Shown in pieces: positions 33,201 through 43,800 of a stretch of 64,000 bases of DNA. The stretch lies in assembly GCA_031216915.1 (NCBI GenBank), contig JAUFNR010000176.1, positions 16,612 to 80,611 on the forward strand. Direction: 5' to 3'. Every line of letters begins with the position of its first letter. Within the stretch, counting starts at the first letter, position 1. Source of the DNA: Pictodentalium vernedei. Lineage: Eukaryota; Mollusca; Scaphopoda; Dentaliida; Dentaliidae. Under the pieces are notes generated by a model that made no database searches, was not told where the DNA came from, and saw only the letters and a list, made by a program, of their open reading frames with translations. The translations under genes and the position numbers were made by a program.

Positions 33201-33554
33201 GGGGGGCGCGGTGGCTCAGTTGGTAGAGGTGCAGGCTGCAAGCCGAGAAGTCCTCGGTTCGAATCCCACCTGCGGCAACCGCGTTGTGTCCTTGGGCAAG
33301 ACACTTCACCCCCATTGCCCACGTGGGGGCACGGTGGCGTTGTGTACTAAGGCGTACTGCACGTCGATGGTGCACCTGTCTTCAATCAATGCTAACCCTG
33401 CTTGTGTGGAGTCAGTATGTTAGGGAGCTGACTGTTGCTCGCTGTTGTTCGATGGTTCTCTCCAGGTACTCCTGCTTCCTCCACCCATAAAACTGTCGCG
33501 GTCATGATTAGCCATTGTGCAGAAATATGTGACCTTAAAACACCAATAAATAAA
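33201..33554 (+). mobile_element. tRNA-headed SINE, full length with TSD
   Basis: The head 'gcgcggtggctcagttggta' and B-box 'ggttcgaatcc' derive from a tRNA. The body runs through 'gtgtccttgggcaagacact' to 'aaacaccaataaataaat'. It is flanked by a 12-bp duplication, ttggttccgaac (33189-33200) and ttgggtccgaac (33555-33566), one mismatch, as expected from LINE-mediated insertion. It interrupts the Polinton. Confidence 0.9.
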
Positions 33555-33769
33555 TTGGGTCCGAACTCACCTTTTAGAACGTGCCCATTCTCAGTATGTT
33601 ATTATGAGATATTGTTTTGTGATGAGAAAAATAACATAATATTATAATTTTTTTTATATATTAAATAAGATAGGAAGTAAAAAATAAAAAATAAAATAAA
33701 AAAATTAAAAAATGGAATTAAGAAGTGGCAATCTATATCCCGACTTATCGGCGACTGTATTACCGACAC

Positions 33770-34289
33770 CACCTCCTTTGTAATTTAGAGGCAGCGCATT
33801 TCGCATCGACCAGATCAATAAAATTCAACATTATTTAATGATGGAAAGAGGTGGACGTCACGCGCTCAATAAGAAGAATGACTAAATTGGTTGACGGTCT
33901 GAATCTGACTCTCATCACCATATCCATGGGTTTGGGTGCTGCTGGACTGGGTCTCCTATCGACTGTGGCTACCATTCCAGCTGTGTTGGTTATAGAGGGC
34001 GTTGCTCTCGCCACAGGATTTTTTAGCACGGTTGGAAAGTTATTGAGTAAAAAACGACATGATATCCACTTTTCTTAAAGACGGAAGGATTTCCGATGGG
34101 GAATATCGCGTCATTCTCACGGAAAAGGATAAATTCGAGGCGTTCAAAGAAGGAATGAGAAAAAAATCTCGTCAGATTCTCAAAGAGAAGACGAAATATA
34201 TTCTGAGCGAAAAAGGTCGAAAAGAAGCCAGGGAATCTTTTCGTAAACTCTGGGGAAAAAATAAAGAACCCTTGACAGATTTAAAATAA
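33770..34289 (+). pseudogene. Polinton coiled-coil/transmembrane accessory protein, frameshifted
   Basis: Three overlapping plus frames reconstruct one gene in outline: a helical N-terminal part (about 33800-33890), two adjacent hydrophobic segments (LITISMGLGAAGLGLLSTVA and TIPAVLVIEGVALATGFF, 33910-34030) ending in LLSKK, and then, after a frame change at about 34060-34075, a charged C-terminus with ISDGEYRVILTEKDKF and a Lys/Arg-rich tail to 34289. The two-helix hairpin suggests membrane or capsid-interior placement. Function is not known. At least two frameshifts (near 33880 and 34065) disable it. Confidence 0.5.
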
Positions 34290-34292
34290 ACA

Positions 34293-34433
34293 AGAATATA
34301 ATTATATTATATTATATTATATTATATTATATTATATTATATTATATTATATTATATTATAATATTATATTATATTATAATATTATATTATATTATATTA
34401 TATTATATTATATTATATTATATTATATTATAT
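34293..34433. repeat. (TATTA)n microsatellite
   Basis: About 28 copies of ATATT/TATTA with two small interruptions, between two Polinton genes. Confidence 0.95.
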
Positions 34434-34490
34434 GTATATAAGAAAGCAATAAAAAAATAAAATAAAAAAATAAACAGATACCAAAACAAA

Positions 34491-35769
34491 ATGTATTGCG
34501 TAAAATGTAAGAAGTCTGTGGATACGAATAACTTGCCAAAAGTGCAAACTAAAAATAAAAGGCAGATGCTTCGCGGCACTTGTAAAGTGTGCGGTTCGAC
34601 TAAACCTCGATTCGTCAAAAGAGGTGGAGGAGGAACGGTGAAGAGACTCATCAATAACCTTCCCTTCGAAATGCATCTGCCAGGACATCATTTTACGGGA
34701 CCGAGCACGAAAATGAACAAGAGATTGAATAAAGATCTAACCACCGAAATCGTGGAGCAAACCCATCAATGGAGTGGATCGAGCTGCCTACGGGCATGAT
34801 CTCTATTATGCTAAGCATTCCGACAGGAAGACTAGAAACGATGTGAGCGTCAAGAACATGTTGACAGATTTGAAAAATATAGTCAATCCCACAATGAGAG
34901 AGTAATTCGAACGTTCTCTAGTCGGTAAACTGATTGGCACGAAACGTCGATTTGGAACGGGAAATAAAAAAAAAATTCACTAATGCATTAGCGAACGAAC
35001 TCCACAAGCCCATATTGCACAGATTTCGAAAGAGGAGAGTATTCGTCAATGGATTGGATCGGGTGTGGGCTGCCGATCTGGTGGACATGCAATAGCTATC
35101 TAGACACAACAAAGGCGTGAAATATTTATTGAGAGTCATAGATGTGTTTTCGAAATACGGATGGATGAGAGCGTTGAAAAACAAATCGGGAACGAGTGTG
35201 GCTGCAGCTTTGGAAAATATCTTCACCACTTCTTCGCGAAAACCTGAGAAATTATGGGTGGGTAAAGGTCGAGAATTCTACAACGTTCACGTTCGTCGAC
35301 GAGTCGACATCTATTCCACAAACAACGAGAAGGTGAGCGTGGTGGAACGATGGAATAGAACCACGAAGGAGAAAATGCACCGATATTTCACGACCAACTC
35401 GACTAAGAAATACTTGAACGTCTTAGACGATTTGGTTGACGACTATAACAATACGTGCCATAGTTCCATCAAGATGACCCCTGCAGCAGCTAGCGATCCT
35501 CGAAACGAAAAGGAAGTCTAAGCGAATCTCTATCCATTAAAAAGGCGGCAGTGACAAAACGACCGACATTTGCCGTGGGTGATCGCGGGAGAATTTACAA
35601 GTGGAAAAAACAGTTTGAAAAAGGTTATACGCCGAGATGGACGAAGAAATTTTCGTGGTGGTTCGAGTGTTCTACACCGATCCCATTACTTATGGAGATA
35701 GAAGCACTAGACGGTGAAGAAATCACGGGAAAGTTTTATGAACAACAATTGCAAAAGTCAGCGTTTTAA
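34491..35769 (+). pseudogene. Zinc-ribbon / phospholipase A2-like / integrase protein, broken
   Basis: The N-terminus (34491-34630) is a four-cysteine zinc ribbon (CVKCKK...CKVCGS). Next comes a parvovirus-VP1-like phospholipase A2 region: calcium-loop-like LPGHHFTGPSTK (34674-34712) and, after a frameshift, the catalytic-type HDLYYAKHSD (34795-34824), followed by a TAA at 34903. From about 34980 a third frame gives the retrovirus-type integrase: WAADLVDM (first Asp 35075), then a TAG at 35093, YLLRVIDVFSKYGW, VGKGREFYN, and VVERWNRTTKE (Glu 35345). A chromo/SH3-like tail (FAVGDRGRIYKWKK... EQQLQKSAF) ends at 35769. The second catalytic Asp is Gly (35261). It would have joined element DNA to the host; the PLA2 part may serve membrane breach. 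At least four lesions. Confidence 0.7.
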
Positions 35770-35870
35770 AAAAATAAAACGATGAGGGGACCTTTTTTGT
35801 TGCATATATATGAGTAAGAAATCAAAAAAAAGTATAAAATAATTAAACAAAAATTAGAGTGAAATAAAAA

Positions 35871-36411
35871 CCAGAGGCTCAAGTGAGCCTAAAATGCTCA
35901 CGTGGGTCAAAAGAGATGAGTGTATCAGTAAGTTATCAGAAGCACGAGCAAGTTTTTTTATTTGCTATGAAAAAACCAAAGGCAACTTTTTTGGCCATTC
36001 AATTCTGCTGGTGCAAGGAAAGCCTCTTAGCACGCTCTGTTTTGTGAAGTATTAAAAAACAACAAACGAATGACATTTTTGTTTTGTTTTCAACTACTGT
36101 GGTTCTTCTCCCACCCCCACCCCGCCCCTTCCTCCTCCCCTCCAAATTCTGGCATAAATGAAACACTTATGACACAGTTATAAACGACATGACAAATTTG
36201 TTTCACATCTGCCCACTGGATTTGAAAATAGAATTTTTGAGTATCGCCCAAATATTTGACTTCCTGAGTTTCTTTGAAGAAAAAGTGAATCTGCATCACT
36301 AAAGTAAGTTTCAAACAAGAAATCTAAGCATTATTGCAGGCGGCTTATAAAAAGAGGATTTTCAAAGGATTTTAGGCTTATGGAGCATTAACCCCACCGC
36401 AAGGGATTTAG

Positions 36412-36442
<31 letters not shown>

Positions 36443-37606
36443 GGGGGGAGTCAGAAGAGTAAATTCCACCAGCCTGAAGATGGCAGCAGCTTTATTTGAA
36501 CAAAGGAGAAAAGGTTTACTCCAAAGATGGTCTGTGCCATAAATGAATGAATTTGGCCCAATGGTTTTACAGAATAACAAAACTTTCAAACTCTAGAAAA
36601 ACAGAATTTTACTGCCACCAGTAAATTCAAGTCCGTGCGAAAATGGTTAAAGAATCAAAAATAAACAATACAGAAAGAGAATTTACGGAGGCGTATTTTG
36701 GGGGGTAAAATATTTTTTAAGTAATCAGATATAGATTTTTGTTAACGGTATTACATGAATTTAAATCTTTGGAACCCACAATGAAGTCTTGAGAGGATTA
36801 AATTAAAGGAATCAGAGAAATATTTTATAGGAGACGAGAAAAAAACATATGTGCCAGCATTGAAAAGGTTTGATCAAGGCATCAATAAAATCTCTGAAAC
36901 CCACTTTGAAGTCTTGAGGGGGTTAAATTAAAGACATTCATACAGGAATAAGATAAATGTTTCCAAGGAACCAGAAAAAAACATATATGTGCACAGCATT
37001 GAAAGGGTTCAACAAGAAATAAAATCTTTGGAAAACACACTGAAGTCTTGAGAGGGTTAACATAAAGATATCCAAACAGGAATCAGATAAATGTTTCCAA
37101 GAAACCAGAAAAAAACATATGTGCACAAATTGAAAGGGTTCAACATGAAATAAAATCTTTGGAAAAGACACTGAAGTCATGAGAGGGTTAAATTAAAGAT
37201 ATTCATTGGTTCTTGAAATAAAATTTTGCGTGCAGCCCAAAATGGATATGCCCACAGAGAGCCCAAATATTGACCTACCAACTTCCCTTGAACAAAATTG
37301 AATCTTCCACACCAAAGAATGTTCCACACCATATATCAAGGCATTCCCTCTGGTGGTTCCTGAGAAGAAGATTTTAAAGATTTTTATGCTTTTGAGGCAG
37401 GCATTAACCAGAGCCCGAATATGACAGCTGCTTCATTTGAACAAAATAGAAAGGGTATACTCCATAGATGGTCCGTGCAATATATGTTTGAATTTGGCCT
37501 AGTGGTTGTGAAGAAGTCAAGTTTGCAAAAGTTAACAGATGACGGACGACGGATGACGGACGCCAAGTGATGGCAATAGCTCCCACTGACTTGCAATCAA
37601 GTGAGC
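35871..37606 (-). repeat. AGCTCACCTGA-family repeat, copy 5 (inverted, diverged)
   Basis: It runs from 'ccagaggctcaagtgagcct' to 'tgacttgcaatcaagtgagct'. Internal 130-bp units with 'aatctttggaaaacacactg', 'aagtc(t)tgagagggttaa' and 'accagaaaaaaacatatgtg' occupy 36780-37200. It separates the integrase gene from the capsid-like gene and ends only about 6 bp before that gene's ATG. Confidence 0.75.
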
Positions 37607-37611
37607 TAAAA

Positions 37612-38893
37612 ATGAAAAACATATTAGACATAACAGAAGGTATAATAAGAGACTAAAGTATTCAAGAGTATAAAGTGCACGAATATATACCTGTTGTTGG
37701 AACTAATCTTAATAATGAAGGACAGATAAGACTCAATATTGAAACGCAAGATCTCTTTCTCCATCTGAGCGAAAATTATCTCCAGATAGAAGGACGATTG
37801 TCAAAAAAGGATGGTAGCGATTACGCCAATGATGACGTCATCACATTAGCTCATAACAGCATGATGCATCTTTTCAACAGTATATCGTATAAACTCTCAG
37901 GTCAAGAAATAGAAACTGTGTTTCATCCCGGCCAGGCAACCACGATGTTGGTACTTTTGAAATATCCAGACGATTTTCCCAAATCTAAAGGACTCAATCA
38001 ACTGTGGATGAAAGATACTACATCCGATGCGACTACCGCGAATGTGGGTGTGAGCATGAGATTTAAACACGTCGTTCAAGCGTCTTTGCCTAGGGGAACA
38101 TTCTCGTTTAGGATTCCTCTGAAACACATGTTTGGATTCGCAGAAGATTATGACAAAATCGTCTACGGATTAAAACACAGTCTCACACTAGTTCATAAAA
38201 AGATGACGATATCATCGTGAGAGCTGCCGCAACAGATCCGGGCAAAGTACATCTATACAAGGTGTCGTGGTTCATGCCACACATACTACCAAATGACGAG
38301 CAAAAATAAAACTCTTCAAGATCATCGAATCAAAACCCAGATAACCTGTTAGCTTTAAAATGAGACAGTGTGATGTAGCAAACGTTCCGACGTCGACTCA
38401 TTTCAATTAAAGATTGCACGTGAAATATTCTTCGAAGAATCTGCGTTTCATTATAGTGGGATTTCAGATTGACAGGACTGGATCTCAAGAAGAGAATCCA
38501 TCTCTATTCGATCATTGCAACTTGAGAAACATGCAGGTGTTTCTCAATTCCACAAGATGTCCGGCCATAGATTACAATGCCTCGTTCGAGAAAAACGATT
38601 TTTTCCAGGATGTATGGTGATGCAGCAGACTTCAGATCGAAATATCACCACATGGACGAATTGATAAGCAATCCAAATGTAACACCCACTGACTACAAGA
38701 CGCTCTATCCCATGTTCGTGTTCGACGTTAAGAAACAGAGCAATAAACTCAAAATTACCGTTCTAGACATCATCATCAAGATGTAGTTCGATAGGAACGT
38801 ACCCTGATGAACTGAAGCTTTTGCAGTTGTGATATCCGACAGAGTGTTTGTCTTTCAATCGGATGGAAGTAAATTGTCTGTCATTCAATAACT
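37612..38893 (+). pseudogene. Polinton capsid-like protein, broken
   Basis: A start at 37612 leads through an in-frame TAA (37654) into a 180-residue frame to 38217: EYIPVVGTNLNNEGQIRLNI, a hydrophobic/β-rich body, HPGQATTMLVLLKYPDDF, PLKHMFGFAEDYDKIVYGLK. Frames then alternate: KVSWFMPHILPNDE (about 38255-38305), NLRFIIVGFQIDRTGS (38420-38480), NPSLFDHCNLRNMQVFLNS, and MDELISNPNVTPTDYKTLYP (38650-38720), closing near 38893. The total of about 425 codons matches the family annotated after C. elegans F54H12.2, a Polinton protein. A β-rich jelly-roll capsid role is inferred from family context, not seen. At least four frameshifts or stops. Confidence 0.6.
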
Positions 38894-39128
38894 TAAAACA
38901 AACCTGACAAAAACTTTAAATAACCTCAAAAAACCTTTAAAAAATCGCCAAAAATTAAAAAATAACTTTAAAAAAAATTAAAAATACTTAAAATAACACC
39001 AAAAAAATTTAAACATAGAAAAGAAGTTTGAGAACTTCAGAAGCATTTAATAAATTTCTCAAATTTCCTTATTTTTTCCCCTTCAAGTATTTCACACATA
39101 TTCAGTTCGATTCCTAAACAGTTTATTT

Positions 39129-40170
39129 TTATGCATTCAAAGGATCGCATTCAATGAACATAGATACTATAGAAGAAATAGCTTCAGTATTAGTCATCTT
39201 GGTCTTGAAATTAATTCCGTCTCCCTCTTCAACTCTCAAAGGTATCTTAAATTTGCTTGTATTGCAATATTGACTCGTCTTCTTCTCGACATTATATATA
39301 TTGTTTTCTATACCATTTACCACCAAGTTGACACTGCCTCTATTTTTAGAGTTGCTGTAGGCAGACTCATTCGAATGTGCATCCACCTACTGGCATAGGA
39401 TATCCTACCTGACCGTGTAGCGATCCACTTCCTCCATGTCCGAAGGACCAATCCAATGCACTATTTTCCTCATCCCACATAGTTATCAACTGTCTTGCAG
39501 ATTTTATTTTTTCCATCACCCAAATCATAGAGCAGGCGTCAATCATCAACTCGGGATCAGGAAAATTCGTGATTCAATTACCACCCATGTCCAGAATGCC
39601 TTCCATCACATAACTGTTTCTCTCTACTTTAGTGTCATTCACGTATTTTCTGCTGACCTTGAATCGTATTCTGGATTGTACTGGAGACAGAATAGTCTGT
39701 TATCGTTCATATCGATGCCACACTCCATTATTCCTCCCGATTGCTTGTTGATATAGAGATTGTTCACATGTTCTTTGAGATATGTTTGAGATTTGGTGAG
39801 ATCAGAATCCACGTAGCCTTTGTTGACTGTGGTCGATTCGGTGTCCTCATCATCGATTTGTGCCAGATTGACGATCTTATTCAATTCAGCATTCAGATCG
39901 GTTGTCATTTCATTTTTTCTCATTCAAAGTATTGACGATTCTTCGTTCTGCGACGTCCACATATTGTTTGGTGGCAGCATCACTCGAATCCATAGGATCT
40001 GCCACATTCACCAATCATTTAAATTTTTAGTCTAGATCATCAGTCATGTTTTTATCCAGGCAGTTATCTCTCACATGATCTACACACTTTTCAGTGGCGG
40101 CATCGCTGAGATTTATTGTTTCTGGAACATTATAAAGCTCTTGATCATATTTAACAGTTCCTTTCGAGAT
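39129..40170 (-). pseudogene. Polinton fibre-like attachment protein, broken
   Basis: On the minus strand three 'DAAT-x-x-x-VD' type repeats appear in order: LSDAATEKCVD (about 40085-40120), SSDAATKQYVD (about 39960-40000) and TTVNKGYVDSDL (about 39780-39830), then GGIMECGIDMNDNRLFCLQY (about 39660-39735). This is the shaft-repeat style of trimeric viral and phage fibres. The distal part is MWDEENSALDWSFGHGG (39400-39470) and a β-rich C-terminal domain ending at 39129 (IPLRVEEGDGINFKTKM... MFIECDPLNA). Frames shift at about 39640, 39370 and 39930-40020. It probably mediated attachment in an active virus-like form; this copy is dead. It converges on the capsid-like gene. Confidence 0.5.
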
Positions 40171-40393
40171 TTGTATCTTCTAACGAAATGTTCATTCTAA
40201 TATGTAACAGACACTCCTCCATCATCTTCAATCTTTCTCTTTTTTTCACAATTTCATCATCATCAGTTCTTCCAAATTTATCGACTGTCTTTTTTTTAAT
40301 TTTTTATCTAATTTATTTTTTTATCATTTTATTTTATTTCATTTTTTTTTCTTATTTCCTATTATTTATATGGTAAAAAAAGTTTCCCCTCTC

Positions 40394-40690
40394 TTAATGT
40401 AAATCGTTGAGGATGTCTTGAAATTGATGTTTCGAAGACCATCTCTTGAGAATGTAGAGACACAAGTGTCCACAAAGCACTTGATCACGGGGTTGCACAC
40501 GTTCAGTATTGTAATGAATCGACGATTTTAAATCATCCATCAACTCTTTGGGTGGTGAGATTCCGTAACTGTCGAAATAATAATTTCTTCTCACGTTCTT
40601 GAACCGCGCCACGCAATATGTGCCCATAACCGAAAACCGTCCAGGTTAAAAATTCTGCATTCGTCACCATCTCATGGTTTTCTGGGTAAT
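40394..40690 (-). pseudogene. Adenain-like cysteine protease (peptidase C5 type), C-terminal part
   Basis: The minus frame from 40627 gives MGTYCVARFKNVRRNYYFDS, PPKELMDDL, HYNTERVQPRDQVLCGHLCL and FQDILNDLH. The nucleophile is Cys in LCGHLCLY (40472-40474), the oxyanion-hole Gln is in PRDQVLCG, and the Asp in YYFDSYG fits the acidic triad member. The residue aligned with the family His, normally just before Trp in the strand that starts this frame, is Tyr (40616-40618, TAT). Upstream about 20-25 codons continue in another frame to about 40690. The enzyme matures capsids in Polintons and adenoviruses. The N-terminal half is missing. Confidence 0.65.
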
Positions 40691-40895
40691 GCATCTCTGG
40701 AAAAAAGACCGTGGAAATGTTTTATTTTTAATGCTTGGATGCATCCAACAGATCGATGTTAGACAGAGGTTTGTTGGGTAAGATGACATCTCCTAACAAT
40801 ATGTTTGCATTTTTGATTTTGCAATTTATTTTATAGTTTAATTTATTTTGAATTTATTTACTTTTCTTGCCTATTAATTGTCTCATTTATATTTT

Positions 40896-43800
40896 CTATG
40901 CCTTATTCTCTAGATTTTCTATGTCTTGATCAATCTGCCTTGTCGTGTAATCATCCGATGCTTTTTGATTTTGAGGAATGATCGACTTTGTGCAATAATG
41001 ACCATGAGCTAATGAGTTTGTTCCATCCGAGTGCATGATTCTCTTATCATCAGCTGATAACGCAATTTCATCGATTATTTCCATGTAGAGAACATGCTTG
41101 TCGTTTTGAATCATGTTCATCATCTTGCAGACATCTCGATTTTCGAACACACATTTTTTATACTCTTTGAATGTGATGTCCTTATTCGCAACGTTTCTTT
41201 TGACATCTTTATATTTCTTAATTGCCTCCCCGTCTAAGTGGTAAGCATACAGTTTCACCTTTAAACCCACAAATTCCATGATCTGTCTTCCTCCTGCCTC
41301 CCTTGAATTTTCACCCCACCTTTTCATTCACACCTAAAGGAATGTTAGATTTGTGATCACTGGGGTAAGTGCTCATGTCGAACCACACATCGACATCTGG
41401 AGATATATATTGGTAAAAATCCTCAGTCTCTATCTCATAAGCCAGACTTTCCGTGTCAGCAAAAAACTGTTTGGCTTTCGAATCGTATTTCTTCTTGATG
41501 TATTCATAATGAAATCGATACATCAACTGTTTGCTGATGTCTAAAATGCACATTCCCAAATAAATTCGTTTGTCGAAAGCCAGACGTATCTGTTTCATGT
41601 GAACAGCAACTAGATTTTCATTAAAGATGGTTCGATGTTTATAGTTTGGTTTCGAAACGTATTTTCTAGTCTGACTATCCGTCATCACCAGACGAATGTT
41701 AGTCCTTTTCCTGATGTTTTCCATCGATTTTCCATATTCACAATTATTAATGAGCTTGAAAAAATCTTTCTCGAATTCGACCATGGCGTGCGTTCTCAAA
41801 TTCGTGTTAAAATCTATATACTTCTTCATCCAAGGCTCTTCATCAAATCAGATGATGCGATAGATGTTGATTAATCTCATGCCATAATCTGTGTAAAGTT
41901 TCAGATTTTTGCAGTGGACTATGTATTTCGTTGTCATTTAAATTTGGAATGAGTTTATCAACTTCATTCATTTTCATTTGTTCCGGTGCTAAAGAATAAT
42001 CGTTGTGTGAATTGTGTTTCGGAATATTCAAGATCCACCTCCAGAAGTCAGGGATAATGTTTCAAATTTTCCATCTCTTCACGATCCTCATCCCATTTGA
42101 AATTTCCTATTGGTACCGGATGACCCATGGCCCATAAATTATTAGAGTCCAGATATGTTATGACTCGGTTATCGTACATCGAATTCCTCTTCCATTTAGG
42201 AATCATTCGCTTCTGCATATCTGTGAGATATCGTCGACACTCCACCTCTCACTCCCTTTTTGAACATGAGCAACATGTCCACATCGGATAATAATTCCAG
42301 CAGATTTCAGTCGTATTCACCAGCACATCCCAGACCAAGCCGGGAGCCGTGTAATACCAAGCCGGATCTAGATCGTAATGTCTCCAACAGACATCTCGAA
42401 AATTTTCGAACACGTCTGGCAAGAGAAGAGAAGGACGTCGGTTTTCAGACAGAGATCATGGTAAAAATTATCTTTGGAAGGTAGCTTCGGCTCGTCAAAT
42501 CTATACAAACCATCCATGTAATCATAGGAATAGACTCCTTTCCTCAATACGCTCTCTAAATGATGTTCATTTTGGAAGTGTTCGGTCGTGATCTCGAATT
42601 TCTTCTTTCCTAAATTACCAATTAATTTTTCGAGACTGGTCGACATGAATTTAAAACTATCTATGAAATGTATTTCTATCCTGACTGCTGACATTTCTCC
42701 ATCTATTTTTTCTTCTTTTTATCTACGACTATCCATTTCGTGAAAGATATGTATTGTTCATAGCTCTTCACAATGCGGTTTATAATTATATCCTTCTCTT
42801 ACACTACCGAGACTCTTCACAAAAAGATGAGTGTCGTAACCCAACAGATTGTGAAATATAACCGGAAAGAACTTGGCATCTCGATATTTTAAATTGCAGT
42901 TACTGTGTGCTGCACTTCGAAATTTACCTGTGCAGTGATTGTGATCTCTCACTTTCTTGTATTCAGGTACCGACGTTTCGTTGAACAATTCTTTACAGAT
43001 GTGACATTCGATGGCACTCTTAACCCTTTACCTAACATGAAAAGCAGACGACACTTGCAAAAAAAATTCTTGAATAACTAATTTTTTTCATTTTTTGTCT
43101 CAAAAACATAGGTTATGACCCCTCGTTGGAACGAGCTCGACGAGCTCGTTCCAACGAGGGGTCATAACCTATGTTTTTGAGACAAAAAATGAAAATATTT
43201 TGAAAATTAATTGGCGATATTTGGGAATAGCGCTGGCCGGTTTTGGCCGTTACGTTGAGTAAAGGGTTAAAGTCTTTCATTTGCTCGTCTGTGATGATCA
43301 TCTTCTCAGTAGTTTTAAATTGCTCGTATATTTTTTTGATTTGAGATTCCAAATCTTTCACGAATTTTAAAGCCACGTCGCCATCGTCCCACTGTTTCAT
43401 GTAGGTGTGCAGACCCAAGGAATATTGATCGTCGAAAGAACATTTTATGTAAAAACAATAACCAGACGGCGTGTGCTTCTCAATTTTTTGGTGTAACTTT
43501 GCTGATTGTCGGGTTGACACAAACTCATTTTCACAGTGAAACATTCGAAATCGGCATACACCACAAAAGGTACTCTCAGTCTTCTGCTGTGATGTCTGAA
43601 TTTGATATAAGTGTGAGGTTTATGCATGTCAAGGGCGATGCAATGATTTGAGTTGCAATATTCCTCATGACGTTCCAGTGATTCTTTGCTGTGGAAGGAA
43701 TTCAAACAGTTAAAACAGAAAAATCTCTCACTATGGTGTTTGGTAGTCTGTGCTGATAATAACTGACTTATGTTTTTGATCCAACAAGAATGTTGGTTGT

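Noticed and set aside
33201-33290. Possible functional tRNA gene
   Set aside because: The B-box and D-arm are tRNA-like, but the sequence continues into a SINE body with an AAAT tail and a target-site duplication, and no full cloverleaf with an acceptor stem closes.
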